The translations under genes and the position numbers were made by a program. The notes beneath the pieces are model-generated. The model made no database searches. It saw nothing but the letters and a program-made list of their open reading frames with translations, and was not told the origin of the DNA. Below, piece after piece: positions 47,001 to 53,314 of a stretch of DNA of 64,000 bases; position 1 is the first letter of the stretch; every line of letters begins with the position of its first letter. The DNA comes from Pectinophora gossypiella. Taxonomy: Eukaryota; Arthropoda; Insecta; Lepidoptera; Gelechiidae. The stretch spans positions 13,144,001-13,208,000 of the forward strand of contig NC_065407.1 in the NCBI RefSeq assembly GCF_024362695.1, in the 5' to 3' direction.

Positions 47001-50000
47001 ATCTTTATTTAGGTTAACAACGTTACATTAACTTCACAACAACAAACATCAGGAGCCGTGCCGTGCCGTGGCCGTTTTTGGACCCGTAACATGGAGACCG
47101 CAAAAAGCTATTAATTGACTCCAATTATTTTGGTTCATTTACTGCGTTTGAGCGATGTGCGGGGTGCATGCTAAGGGCATCCTGAGCATAGGTATTTGCC
47201 TAATCTGTAAAACCAACATTATCTTTAAGACTTACATGATTATTTTCATTAAGATTGTTGAATCCGGCTTGACCCTGATCATACATATTGTTCATGATGT
47301 TAACAGTTTTAGTAGCAGTTCTAGAATTAGAAATGGGTGGAGTAGTATTGTTGTTGCTCGAGTGGCCACCCTCAAAGTTATTGCGGGCGGGATTTAAATT
47401 CCTTGTCAAATTGTTTCTGTTTTGATTTGGTGCCTGGAAAAACGTAGAATATTTAAAATAATGTAATTAAGGGTGATGGGACCCTAGTTCGGCGGCAATA
47501 GATGGCATAAGTGTAGCCATGCCATTCGGTGATCGAAATTTTTATTTTTGTCATAGATAAACTAAGCTAAATGAGCTCTACACCTTTTTGATACTACTTG
47601 AAAGCCTAGAGAACCTACAAACAAAAAATATTACAAATCCTTTCTACTTTTTTCATGTTTACTCTGGGTCTATAGGAAGGATTTATAGGTTCTCGAGTTT
47701 GTAGCTTCTCGAGAACTTCAAATAGTGACAAAAAGGTGTAGAGCTCATTTAGTTTAGTTTATCTAAGACAAAAATAATTATTTCGATCACCGCTACACTT
47801 ACGCCATCTATTGTTGCTGAGCGAGGGTCCCAACAACCTTAAGATAAAGAATAGATAAATGGAAGAGACCTTTGCCAAAAAGCAAACACACAGTGTCGAG
47901 GGAACAAGAAAAAAAACAGTGTTTAGTTATTGAGAAAGTACTTGTCTGGCAATTTATTTATTTAGGAAAAAGATATGAAAATTTATACTTACATTAAAAG
48001 GTTGGGACATATTTCCTGTGACGGCATTGGGTGTTGTAGGGTTCACAATCATTACAGCAGCAGCTGCATGATTGGAATGGGGTATGAGACCTAAAATTAG
48101 CATATTGTTTAAAATAAATATTCTCTGATCTTTATATAATTTTCAGTTATTGTTGGCTTATAGTGCAAAAATCAAACCCAGATGTGATTTGTTAAAAAAC
48201 CTTACAGATCGTTAAGCTACTTTCAATCCAGATAAAAAAATTGTGGTCTTAATTTCCACCCAGAGTGAAATTACTTGAAAATCTAGATTTTGTTGAAAAA
48301 AAAGACACATCAGAATGTAATTTTTAAAAAGTTATGTGGTATTCACTATAAAGCAACATTATGAAAATTGCTTCTATGCTGTTCTGGGAGCAAATAAAAA
48401 ACATAGAACACGTTCAGCTGCTTGTCTTCCCGGGCATGTCGTAAAAACCGACAGAGGGATTGTGTCCTCTAACATGATGGACTAATGTTATGGGCGATAG
48501 GCTGATCCCTTATCACCATAAGGTTCATCATATCCAGCTTAGGACTTCGTATCAATAGTGGCTGCAAGTTGTCTTTGATTACTTGTGGCTCTGCCCACCC
48601 CATTAGGGATTACGGGCGTGAGTTTATGTATGTATGTATGTATGAAAATTGATAAAAAGCATTGTTATGACCAAAAAAATAATAGGAGGATGAATACCAA
48701 GGAATATGACAGAAATATTAATATGTCAAGCGGTCTTTGCTCATACAAACAAAAGATAAGAACAAAAAGCATTTAAATTTTTTCTTTTAATACATATAAG
48801 AATAGCAATTGACTTGTTTATTGGTCCTTTATGGTAAAATAAAGTTAATGTTTTTGGTTGATGTTAGCTGTCTTGGTTTTTAATAAGTACTTTGCTTTGT
48901 TTTTTTGTACTTTTTGTCTTGGTTTTTTTTTTGTTGAGACTTTTTGTAATTATTTCTTTTTATTTTGGTGCAATAAAGTGTATTTGTATTGTATTGTAAG
49001 TACTTATATATAATAATAAATGATTTAATATTTCTTGGAAAGTAACATTATCTCACTAACCATTTTGCATTTGATGAGGATAAGGTTGCAACGAGTGACC
49101 GGACACTGTGGACGCAGCACCATCATCATGTGTGTCAGCAGTTATATTCTGGTTCTGTACATTCAATGGCAGGGCTCGAGGCTGAGGTCTCACCGGAACG
49201 TACCTTCCGAACCCACTCTCGTATGACACGGAATTATCTAGAAAGTTTATGAAAGCAATTCGCTCTTGATGACATTCTCTAGATTGGCAAACAGGTACAT
49301 TATATGAAGTGAATGAAAGTACTCACCTAAATCAGTCAATTCGTGGTCAGAAGTGTTGTTTGTCTGTTTCCTTGATTGATTATAGTTACCTCTAGTGTTG
49401 TATTCCGAAACTGGCACCCAGTCAAGGGAGGTCTAAAAATGTACTACAATTACAGCCAATTTCATGTCAAAATATAATTTATTATAACTAAAATTAAAAC
49501 TTTTATTAGCTAAATGTAAATAGCTACACATCTGAAAGCTTGACACACACCTTCTTATGACTAAATTTGGAAAAACAACCTCCCATATGGGAAATAATAA
49601 ATATAATTTATTTAATAAAGACTAACTGATCTCACTTCCATGGATAATAGTAATTTGATATTTTATGAGAATAAATAAAGGAATAAGATTCAATCAGTGT
49701 ATCTGTGTCAGACACCACAGACTTGGCAGATGTCCAGAGCATATTCATTTTCAGAGGATCTAAAAATAATCCAGTGCATGTGGTCCTACTGAACAAACTT
49801 CACACTGAAAGTTTCAGAACTGACAGTAGCTGGGGATGTGGGCGCGTACTGCACAATACTTCAGATTTATTTTCGTAGTAAACATAAGCCACGTAAATAC
49901 CTATCTAGTAAGGTGACAGGTAATCAACTGATTCTAGTTTACAATGGTTTTTTTTCTAAAGTTACGTACCGATACCAGGTTAGTGGCCATGTCCCGTCTG

Positions 50001-50104
50001 GTCGGCGTCACAGCCTCCTGCGGCACATTGCAATTGTTTCTCGCTTTCGTTTTCGGAATGGTGCCCGTGTGACCTGGATGCCGCTCATTGTTTCCAGGAG
50101 CCAT
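24509..50104 (-). CDS. Pcm1: PCM1, pericentriolar material 1 (27 coding exons)
   Basis: PCM1 is the scaffold of centriolar satellites, which deliver proteins to centrosomes and cilia. Exons (5' to 3'): 50104-49970, 49432-49327, 49237-49061, 48090-47993, 47433-47236, 46963-46814, 46727-46608(?), 45703-45551, 45470-45375, 44933-44724, 43982-43854, 42576-42471, 39740-39651, 39024-38928, 38531-38395, 38041-37931, 36897-36752, 35759-35683, 35081-35003, 33979-33894, 33030-32952, 32654-32564, 32069-31999, 30883-30769, 30208-30099, 29131-29034, 26099-24509. All borders are GT-AG and the phases chain without conflict to 4656 nt (1551 residues). Only the exon 7 donor is uncertain. Identity rests on the C-terminal PCM1 domain (LFDLLRENVYSEVSALIG, about residues 1231-1290), the NYWDNFR/SYSRQNLLS junction and short coiled coils typical of the family. 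The protein is shorter than vertebrate PCM1 (about 2000). Introns hold many transposons. Confidence 0.93.
27013..27266 (-). mobile_element. TAGTTTCC-type MITE copy
   Basis: Ends ctagtatccaactagtcaaa (left) and gacttaggaaactatcc (right). Related to 37704-37922 and 40012-42295, with shared blocks aaagtaactgatttgacta (inverse) and taatttatctttgac. It lies in PCM1 intron 26. Confidence 0.7.
27255..27350 (+). repeat. Dispersed repeat, family D
   Basis: Continues directly from the MITE end at 27266 with gagtagtcagaggtacatct, atcgcaagatgaactgtacc and gaccaacgtgatagg. Confidence 0.65.
27624..27943. mobile_element. MITE with CAGGGTGTTAGTGACAT terminal repeats, copy 1
   Basis: Left end caggatgttagtgacattgt and right end inverse (acgatgtcactaacaccctg). 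It interrupts another repeat: the flank aaacagcctata before it and gtacgtctcactgctg after it are contiguous in the family B SINE tail elsewhere (about 37025, 61320). A second copy is at 35938-36163. Confidence 0.8.
28293..28460. mobile_element. GGGGTTAAAATGGCC hairpin MITE
   Basis: Both arms are present (gaagcaattaatgtaacaaa against tttgttacattaattgcttc). The whole copy is one inverted repeat of about 75-bp arms with atttgcgcatataaaagtaa near the centre. PCM1 intron 26. Confidence 0.85.
29034..32069 (-). CDS. Pcm1: PCM1 exons 23-26
   Basis: Exon 23 is Pro-rich with a WNSNKSNQ end. Exon 24 is Met/Tyr/Pro-rich (YPPSMPYNMMMPYG). Exon 25 has an unusual Cys/Gly/Trp cluster (GMVGGCGCGCGFWGAWCWQQ), then a helix (MQQREIHQLREQLN). 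Exon 26 ends NNYWDNFR, the conserved PCM1 motif completed by SYSRQNLLS in exon 27. Phases out are 0,1,0,2. Confidence 0.88.
29164..29489 (+). mobile_element. tRNA-derived SINE, family A, full length
   Basis: The head has polymerase III boxes: A-box-like tggtccagtggttaaacg and B-box gattcgaatcccg. The body has tcactttgtgatccctagtt and gtaagatgatccgtgctttg. The tail is ccctgacatcagggttgatg ending cccacacgacaagaagaaga. It lies about 30 bp upstream of PCM1 exon 26, in intron 25. Confidence 0.88.
29540..29650 (-). repeat. SINE family A tail
   Basis: Minus-strand family A 3' end (atcgtgtgggttgtgaggtg on the plus strand, then ttattattgagccgccaaag). It ends next to a hairpin MITE at 29657. Confidence 0.75.
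29657..29814. mobile_element. GGGGTTAAAATGGCC hairpin MITE
   Basis: Nearly symmetric, 158 bp. The left arm has gcaattcatctaagtaaaca and the right arm ttcttagatgaattgtttcg. It appears to have inserted into the family A SINE tail just before it. Confidence 0.85.
30283..30414 (-). mobile_element. Retroposed fragment with 12-bp TSD nested in a LINE tail
   Basis: A 108-bp insert (30295-30402) starts catcatcatcaatttaagag and is flanked by the direct repeat GCCGTCCTTATT (30283-30294 and 30403-30414). The host sequence is the dispersed tail with ttattgcaca and cttattgctaagtagcaatc. On the minus strand the insert ends in a GATGAT tail. A partial copy of the same unit lies at 30693-30748 in the opposite orientation. 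Confidence 0.75.
30895..31012 (+). repeat. SINE family A tail
   Basis: gtcgttacatgagacatgtc, ataaccctgacaccagggtt and the ending cacacgatagaagaagaaga. It begins 12 bp upstream of PCM1 exon 24. Confidence 0.8.
31455..31576 (+). pseudogene. 3' end of a non-LTR retrotransposon reverse transcriptase ORF
   Basis: The plus frame reads RWTDNLVKVAGSRWRRAAQD, then RSSWRSLGEAYAQQWASYG and TGA, followed by a gatgat tail. This is the usual C terminus of RTE-like LINE polyproteins in Lepidoptera. The 5' part is missing. Confidence 0.75.
32250..32532 (-). mobile_element. tRNA-derived SINE, family A, minus copy
   Basis: Read on the minus strand: tccagtggttgagcgttgga head, B-box gttcgaac, body gtgatcctagtttggttagg, tail with accctgacaccaaggcaggg. 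It lies in PCM1 intron 22, about 30 bp from exon 22. Confidence 0.8.
32564..36897 (-). CDS. Pcm1: PCM1 exons 17-22
   Basis: Exon 17 is a GC-rich exon encoding a coiled coil after a Pro/Gly linker (AERRQMQLRALLAEKQRELE). Exons 18-22 are short and encode mostly disordered, charged sequence (for example RSEQILLESQNSRENENF; KSNQRNRVRRRQPQERQPDD). Phases out are 0,2,0,2,0,1. Intron 17 holds a complete SINE and a MITE. Confidence 0.85.
33130..33245. repeat. Tandem repeat, unit about 53 bp
   Basis: About 2.3 copies of a unit containing gagacgagagaaatgtcttt and cgcactaacagtttacagct. Short related motifs recur inverted near 35890-35925 (ctctcgtctctttcgcactg). Confidence 0.75.
33282..33438. mobile_element. 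GGGGTTAAAATGGCC hairpin MITE, best copy
   Basis: Full 157-bp inverted repeat from ggggttaaaatggccacatc to tggccattttaaccccc. Both sides carry CTGA just outside, a possible 4-bp target duplication. PCM1 intron 20. Confidence 0.9.
33551..33660. mobile_element. GGGGTTAAAATGGCC hairpin MITE, right-arm deleted
   Basis: Left arm (cgaagcaattcatctaaaaa) intact; the right arm is cut to aaaggcctttttaaccctcc. It lies 113 bp from the previous copy. Confidence 0.8.
34640..34953 (-). mobile_element. tRNA-derived SINE, family C, full length
   Basis: On the minus strand the head has agcccagttggaagagcact (A-box) and gcttcaaatcctag (B-box). The body has cacattcccgaaagtgcg and acctaacctgtattgggctg. The tail is ggttaggtaagcggatcccg. 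Body-only copies are at 3010, 45060 and 61210; a head-only copy is at 57003. PCM1 intron 19. Confidence 0.82.
35218..35526 (+). mobile_element. tRNA-derived SINE, family B
   Basis: Head ctccgtggcttaatagttag with B-box gttggattctc, similar to family A, but a different 3' half: gtggagcagcgtgttggagt, ataccctctccgggttattg and a tataggctgtttat end. Same tail as 37018-37335 (minus). Confidence 0.75.
35938..36163. mobile_element. MITE with CAGGGTGTTAGTGACAT terminal repeats, copy 2
   Basis: ggtgttagtgatgccgt at the left and acgatgtcactgacaccctg at the right. Inner inverted blocks (ggaattttccgtcacaaaac against cttttgtgatgaaaaaatcc) match those of copy 1 at 27624. Confidence 0.75.
36289..36575 (-). 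mobile_element. tRNA-derived SINE, family E, minus copy
   Basis: On the minus strand it starts gaggagctcggtggcgcagc (tRNA-like head). It runs through a aggccggtcataggatgggt block and ends with ggcccgtgccccagcagtgg and a gatgatgatga tail. A plus copy is at 55171-55453. PCM1 intron 17. Confidence 0.85.
37018..37335 (-). mobile_element. tRNA-derived SINE, family B, minus copy
   Basis: Minus-strand head tccgtggtgtagtggttcga with B-box, body gtgggactgtcctatgtttg, and 3' half with ggagcagcgtggtggagtat and tatataga at the end. It is full length and oriented like PCM1. Confidence 0.8.
37704..37922 (+). mobile_element. TAGTTTCC-type MITE adjoining a PCM1 splice donor
   Basis: Left end gggtcgtgtactatgttcaa, right end gactagttggaaactag. 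Same family as 27013 and 40012. The right end falls about 7 bp from the GT of the exon 16 donor (37929-37930). Confidence 0.7.
37931..39740 (-). CDS. Pcm1: PCM1 exons 13-16
   Basis: Exon 13 is lysine-rich helical (PFKLMEIKAIKTALQKTK). Exon 14 has EAEQLAHVPDEAFQVANHSN. Exon 15 has GGWSNEGSVCRVRNSLPQRH followed by a poly-Gln/His run. Exon 16 is helical (HEANIATLQELAQELRMETE, IMGERARIKDMV). Phases out are 1,2,1,1. A MITE end lies only about 7 bp from the exon 16 donor dinucleotide. Confidence 0.85.
38118..38310 (-). repeat. Two SINE family A tails, minus
   Basis: Two pieces (38118-38172 and 38217-38310) both read atcgtgtggg(g/t)tgtgaggtg on the plus strand. The second continues through ttattattgagcagccaaag. 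PCM1 intron 15. Confidence 0.65.
39465..39575 (-). repeat. SINE family A/B head, minus
   Basis: Minus-strand tccgtggtccagtggttggg and the body block gtggtccctagtttggttag. The 3' half is missing. PCM1 intron 13. Confidence 0.75.
40012..42295. mobile_element. TAGTTTCC-type MITE split by a palindromic element
   Basis: Left end gggtagtttcctaggtcaaa and right end ctagttgtaaactaccc form the terminal inverted repeat. The MITE's own sequence is 40012-40185 plus 42246-42295; the rest is the palindromic insertion and its duplicated 9 bp. Other copies: 27013, 37704. Confidence 0.75.
40186..42236. mobile_element. Long palindromic DNA transposon, 9-bp TSD
   Basis: 2051 bp, flanked by the direct repeat GACACAGGT (40177-40185 and 42237-42245). 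Arms 40186-41009 and 41413-42236 (824 bp each) are inverted copies in exact register (landmarks sum to 82422, no net indel), with only a handful of mismatches seen. The spacer is 403 bp. Termini are gtgtgcgttacccc and its inverse. The arms are rich in gtgcccc motifs. Each arm has the same 82-codon ORF (40743-40991 plus, 41431-41679 minus) with no known domain. A 9-bp duplication and very long terminal repeats fit Mutator-like (MULE) non-autonomous elements; that assignment is inference. It lies in PCM1 intron 12. Confidence 0.9.
42471..45703 (-). CDS. Pcm1: PCM1 exons 8-12
   Basis: Exon 8 encodes a coiled coil (NKMEMSQMRLTALKQQQKRL), with a tandem acceptor (ag/cag) that may add one Gln. Exon 9 continues it (EEAKQQLDEMNRERQSQ). 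Exon 10 is His/Ser-rich and disordered. Exon 11 is acidic, then coiled (ARMLQAKLRELQLKKQHMES), strongly like the LxxLxxKKxQ repeats of PCM1. Exon 12 has a Ser-rich SSSGEDSGVEEST motif and ends in a split Cys codon. Confidence 0.85.
42780..43260 (-). pseudogene. Degenerate RTE-like LINE reverse-transcriptase C-terminal region
   Basis: The minus strand shows MKWDFAGH and, after a frameshift, HWTPQGGHRSQGRPRKIWRD followed by DL. These are the conserved motifs near the end of insect RTE-type LINE ORFs. There are several stops and frame breaks. Confidence 0.7.
44043..44128 (+). repeat. SINE family A tail
   Basis: caggggcctttgttggctca, accagggttgatgaggtcag and the ending acaagccacacgagagaag. PCM1 intron 10. 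Confidence 0.7.
44507..44640. mobile_element. GGGGTTAAAATGGCC hairpin MITE
   Basis: Left arm complete (aaagcaattcatctaaaaaa); the right arm lacks the caatattgctttcttagatg block. 134 bp. PCM1 intron 10. Confidence 0.85.
45060..45180 (-). repeat. SINE family C body fragment
   Basis: Plus-strand text ctccctagcgatatccggtt, agaagcgactgcctgacctt and cccaatacaagttaggttag matches the inverse of the 3010 and 34640 copies. Confidence 0.7.
45963..46727 (-). CDS. Pcm1: PCM1 exon 7 and its open read-through extension
   Basis: The acceptor at 46728 opens a frame of 254 codons to a TGA at 45963. The first about 40 residues are coiled-coil-like (EHTKEEYDELVQMVMKLKES) and belong to the gene. The spliced form needs a phase-0 donor: gtacca at 46607 is my pick and gtatgc further on is another option, both weak. 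Without splicing, the frame continues through an acidic Glu/Thr-rich segment to a cysteine cluster (CNEKCDSRCCDLKLPCACRE) and stops. That would end PCM1 at about residue 508. Both a constitutive short exon and an alternative last exon are compatible with the sequence. Confidence 0.6.
   Translation of the reverse strand, partial: AYIEHTKEEYDELVQMVMKLKESETKLESMLVEKGPDNIEVPAEETEVTTAEPEPTHATEHKSETTPTPDKVCNIKNNNDNTSVNNNLKKVTNLENEQLNKTLHCSKADEVQISHDYVPTADPEQRTNTEVLENIEEINEDEVSGKVEIKEIESTPYTEDTKKDDHLNEVLRKNILSCVEKVALIAEMKNKAKDPSSIEDQVLSVGVCNEKCDSRCCDLKLPCACRELKIKFKTHLNRFPFESVHNLLIRLLFR
46814..49432 (-). CDS. Pcm1: PCM1 exons 2-6
   Basis: These exons encode the N-terminal part (about residues 46-254). 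It begins with a Tyr/Asn-rich low-complexity stretch (SLDWVPVSEYNTRGNY), then an N-rich, mostly disordered region with an ILPHSNHAAAA-like block. Exon 6 encodes an alpha-helical segment (SARALGEAIVAACPDAAAVE, LGQIREYIRVTSSLVDTM). Exon phases out are 1,1,0,0,0. The PCM1 N terminus is likewise a disordered region leading into short coiled coils. Confidence 0.85.
47471..47838. mobile_element. TTAA-flanked foldback MITE (piggyBac-like)
   Basis: Flanked by TTAA on both sides (47467-47470 and 47839-47842). Terminal inverted repeats begin ggtgatgggaccct / ggttgttgggaccct and extend about 130 bp inward (ctaaatgagctctacacctt occurs in both arms). No ORF. TTAA target sites are typical of piggyBac, so a piggyBac-type mover is inferred. 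PCM1 intron 4. Confidence 0.85.
48360..48650 (-). repeat. Dispersed repeat family F (minus copy)
   Basis: An inverted match over about 290 bp to 60885-61170 (ctatgctgttctgggagc, ggcgataggctgatccctta, caccccattagggattacgg). It ends in a tatg microsatellite. It is probably a retroposon tail; no coding frame was found. Confidence 0.85.
49970..50104 (-). CDS. Pcm1: PCM1 exon 1 with start codon
   Basis: Starts MAPGNNERHPGHTGTIPKTK; 45 codons, phase 0 out, donor gtacgt. An in-frame TGA lies seven codons before the ATG, which supports this start. The peptide is basic and disordered. Confidence 0.75.
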
Positions 50105-52762
50105 TACACGCAGTTTGTAGGCTCAGAATATTAAGCTCTGCAGGACCGTGATAAAAACATAAAAATTCAACGAGAAAAATAACACTGATGCAAAATTAAG
50201 GACAAAAAATTTGCGAAAAAAATAACTATGAAAAATGTCTTATTTTAAAATAACATTACCTAAAAGTTATGCATTATATCATTATTAATATCTGGGGATA
50301 GCAGACGGGAAGCACTAATTGTATGGAAATACGTAAAAATATATGAGTTTTTCAATACGTTTGGAGAAAATTTTCGACCGACACACAAACGCTTTTTTTT
50401 TTTTTTTTTTTGGTTTGGTTTTCCCCGAAGGGTAAGGCAAAGGGAACTATGCCCATACAGCCATGTCTGACGTATTTTTTTTCTTGATGATTAATGAAAT
50501 GATGAAAGGTGATGATGATGAAACCTAAGCCCCCACCCTCGGAGTAGACTCCTACTCCGAACCCCAAACGAATTAACTCAAAAGTCCGCATAAACTTTTG
50601 AGTTATGAAGCGGCTTCCTGACACGAAGAGAAAATAGGCAGATACACTTTGTTTATTGAATACTCCAATATAATAACACTCGCGAATGTCTTCCGACTAA
50701 CTTAATGCGATCATTAACCACAAAACACCACTTCGTATTAATTATTTAGATTATTCAATGAAGAAAGCAACTGTCCCGTTCCCGCCTCCCGCCAAAAAGC
50801 CCACACACAAACGCGAACGCAAAAAATGTTTGACATTGACAACCGAATGACAGTTCAGTTCATTTTTTTATAGATTTTTACTGCTTTGGACTATGTGGGA
50901 ATGGTACAAAAGAATAATATTTTTTTTATGATGTAGTAGTCCCCAAAGATTTGAAGTTTGAAGGCAGTTACATTTGGCAAAAAATTGAAGCATTGTTAAC
51001 CAGGCTAAGCGGTTTTGCTCTTTATTTTACTTGTGCAGAATTTAAAAATATGGAACGCAAATCGACATGGTCGATCGCGCTAGTTTTAGGCGGGAAACTT
51101 AGTTTAAACTATGTAGAGTCACCGATGTAGAGTAGGTATTTGCCGACTCTACTTCCTGTGAAATGTTTTAAATGCAGGTTCAGTAACATATTTATTTATT
51201 TCCTCTGTATATGCAAAAAATATTATGATCCCCATCATCCATAGTCCGTATCACAGATTTGAACGAGCTCTTTTGAAGAGAATGTTGATGATGACACGCG
51301 GCGCGCGGGACATCGCCAGTCGACACTGGCGCGTGCTCGGCGGCAAAGTTGCGCGGCTCTCCGATACTATGGACGTTCGTTTTGTGTTAAATTCACAACT
51401 TGTGCACGTTGTGAGTTCTGTGCAGTTATAAAGTGTTATTGTGCAGACAAAATTGTTTACACTCTGGATTTTCTTCATAAAATTGGCGGGCGAAAGTTCT
51501 ATTCTCATGAGAAAATACCTACATTCGAACGTGCGAAGTTAATTTTGTAAATAGGTAGAATAAGTAAGTATACCTACCAACCTAATCATACCTAAGAAAA
51601 GAAAAATAACTTGGAAACTTGTTGTTATTGAAATTGCATTGTTACCAGTTGTTTTCGAAAGCAATAATTTTATTTAAATTGTTTATAGATGAATGGTTAA
51701 AGGTGAAAATCTACAATTTATATAAGACGGGTTTAATTATAATATACCTAAATACTTAAATTAAAACATACGATAATAACTGCAGAAGTAAAAATATATT
51801 CGCGTAAAAGGCTCATAAATAGACACATTAGAATAAAAACATTTATTTTAATATTTGTAAATGCACTCCTATCTGATCTGCGGGAGTGAGTTTTTGTATT
51901 CCTAACAAATAACAATCGAGTTTTCAGATAATTTTGTAACAGAAAAATGCTTACTTATTGATTTATTTTAATGTCGTACTAGGTACCTACCTACCTATTG
52001 ATGTAATAAATAAGTTTAGTTAAAACAGTTGAAAAGCGTTAGGTAGGTGATGTAATAAAAATAATCGTTCTCTAACAACGGTAAATGTGCAATTCTGTAA
52101 TGCCTTTGATATTAGATATTAAAAAGTGTTTCTACTTAATCTAATCATAATATTTGCTTGGTTGTCGTATGGCCACAAAGTATCGTAACTATGGAAAGGG
52201 TGGGGGAGCAACCGAGGGTAGGCCGCCCGTCCGGTGCCGGTGGACTTGCTGGGTGCGCCGACCTAAATACACGAAATATGCTGACATTTTAATTAAAAAG
52301 AACTGGCCTATGCTTATGGCCACACCTCAGTATGGAATAAGTGTTGCCTATGTGTTTGTATTTCGTTTGCGGAGAATAGCACTTATTTGTGCCATAAAAG
52401 CCTGTAATCGACATGGCCGAGATTTCTGGTTAACGGTGCAGTAGATAGAGTCATATCATAACGTATATAAACTCACGTCAATAATCCCAATTGGGATAGT
52501 CAGAGGCACACACATCAATCGCAAGATGATCCTAGTACCTACGCTTCATCGAGCTTTCTGTTAGACTAGTTAAAGTGATAGGTGGTGAGTCGTATCGCCG
52601 ACTATAATAGTCGAGAGAGCCAACTGTGTTAATGAGCTTATTTACATTCATGTTCTAATATAATAAGCTTCTAATTGAAAATACATTATTTAAATAAGTA
52701 TATCTTCGCGTAATTAGAAGTGGTAGAGTTAAGTTAGTACTGGTGAAATTTCACAACTTTTA
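50105..52762. other. PCM1 upstream region and intergenic DNA
   Basis: No confident exon. A repeat in minus orientation occupies about 50392-50620: a 21-23 bp poly(T) start, then tttggttttccccgaagggt and catacagccatgtctg, i.e. a retroposon with its A tail. GC-rich patches at about 50780-50830 and 51290-51365 are candidate transcription start regions (PCM1, and possibly a plus-strand gene). Family D repeat at 52468-52608. Confidence 0.4.
52468..52608 (+). repeat. Dispersed repeat, family D, near-complete copy
   Basis: aactcacgtcaataatccca, attgggatagtcagaggcac, cttcatcgagctttctgtta and a gataggtggtgagtcgtatc end. Inverse match to 23279-23407. Confidence 0.75.
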
Positions 52763-53314
52763 TTAATAAAACTGTACATTTATACAAAATAATAAATAGG
52801 GGAGTATGGTGGAAGTTATATTTTTAACTTGGATGGATTGAATGATGTCAGCGATGACGTCATGTCCATGCCTCGAAGCAGTAACCGGTTCCGCCACCCG
52901 CCGACCTCCAATTATGCTAATACCGTGCTGTTCCACTCTACTCCTCGCTGGAAAGGTCCTATACCGTCGGACTATAGCCCAAATTGGATCCACAATAACT
53001 TCGTTGATGGCATAACCGCAATAACAATTGATGCTTCGTCTTTTTTGCCACACATAGCTCTCAAGGAAACATGTTTCTAGAGTAGAGTTTCTTGTAGGAC
53101 TAATTTCTTTCAACAAGTCTTAGCAAACAATTAAAAGTTTGATAGCCTTAATTTTTTGTCTGCTGCTCGATAAAAATAATTTGTGGCAATAAACGCTGTA
53201 AGCTAATGGCACGACTTCCGTCGAGTCGAGGCTATAATAAAAAGTTTGGCGGTTGATGCCATGCCATGGTGTAAACTGTGGGAATACGCGCTCGGCGACA
53301 CATGTTAAAATCAT
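52763..53314 (-). pseudogene. Protein-like open segment with one in-frame stop, origin unknown
   Basis: Two ORFs in the same minus frame (53314-53120 and 53116-52763) are separated by a single TAA. Together they give about 180 codons with protein-like text (VAERVFPQFTPWHGINRQTF; NEVIVDPIWAIVRRYRTFPA). A minus-strand AATAAA overlaps the final stop. It could be a decayed gene or the terminal exon of a minus-strand gene. The opposite strand also holds an 83-codon ORF (52829-53080) whose codon choice looks natural, so the coding strand is unsettled. No family is recognised. Confidence 0.3.
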
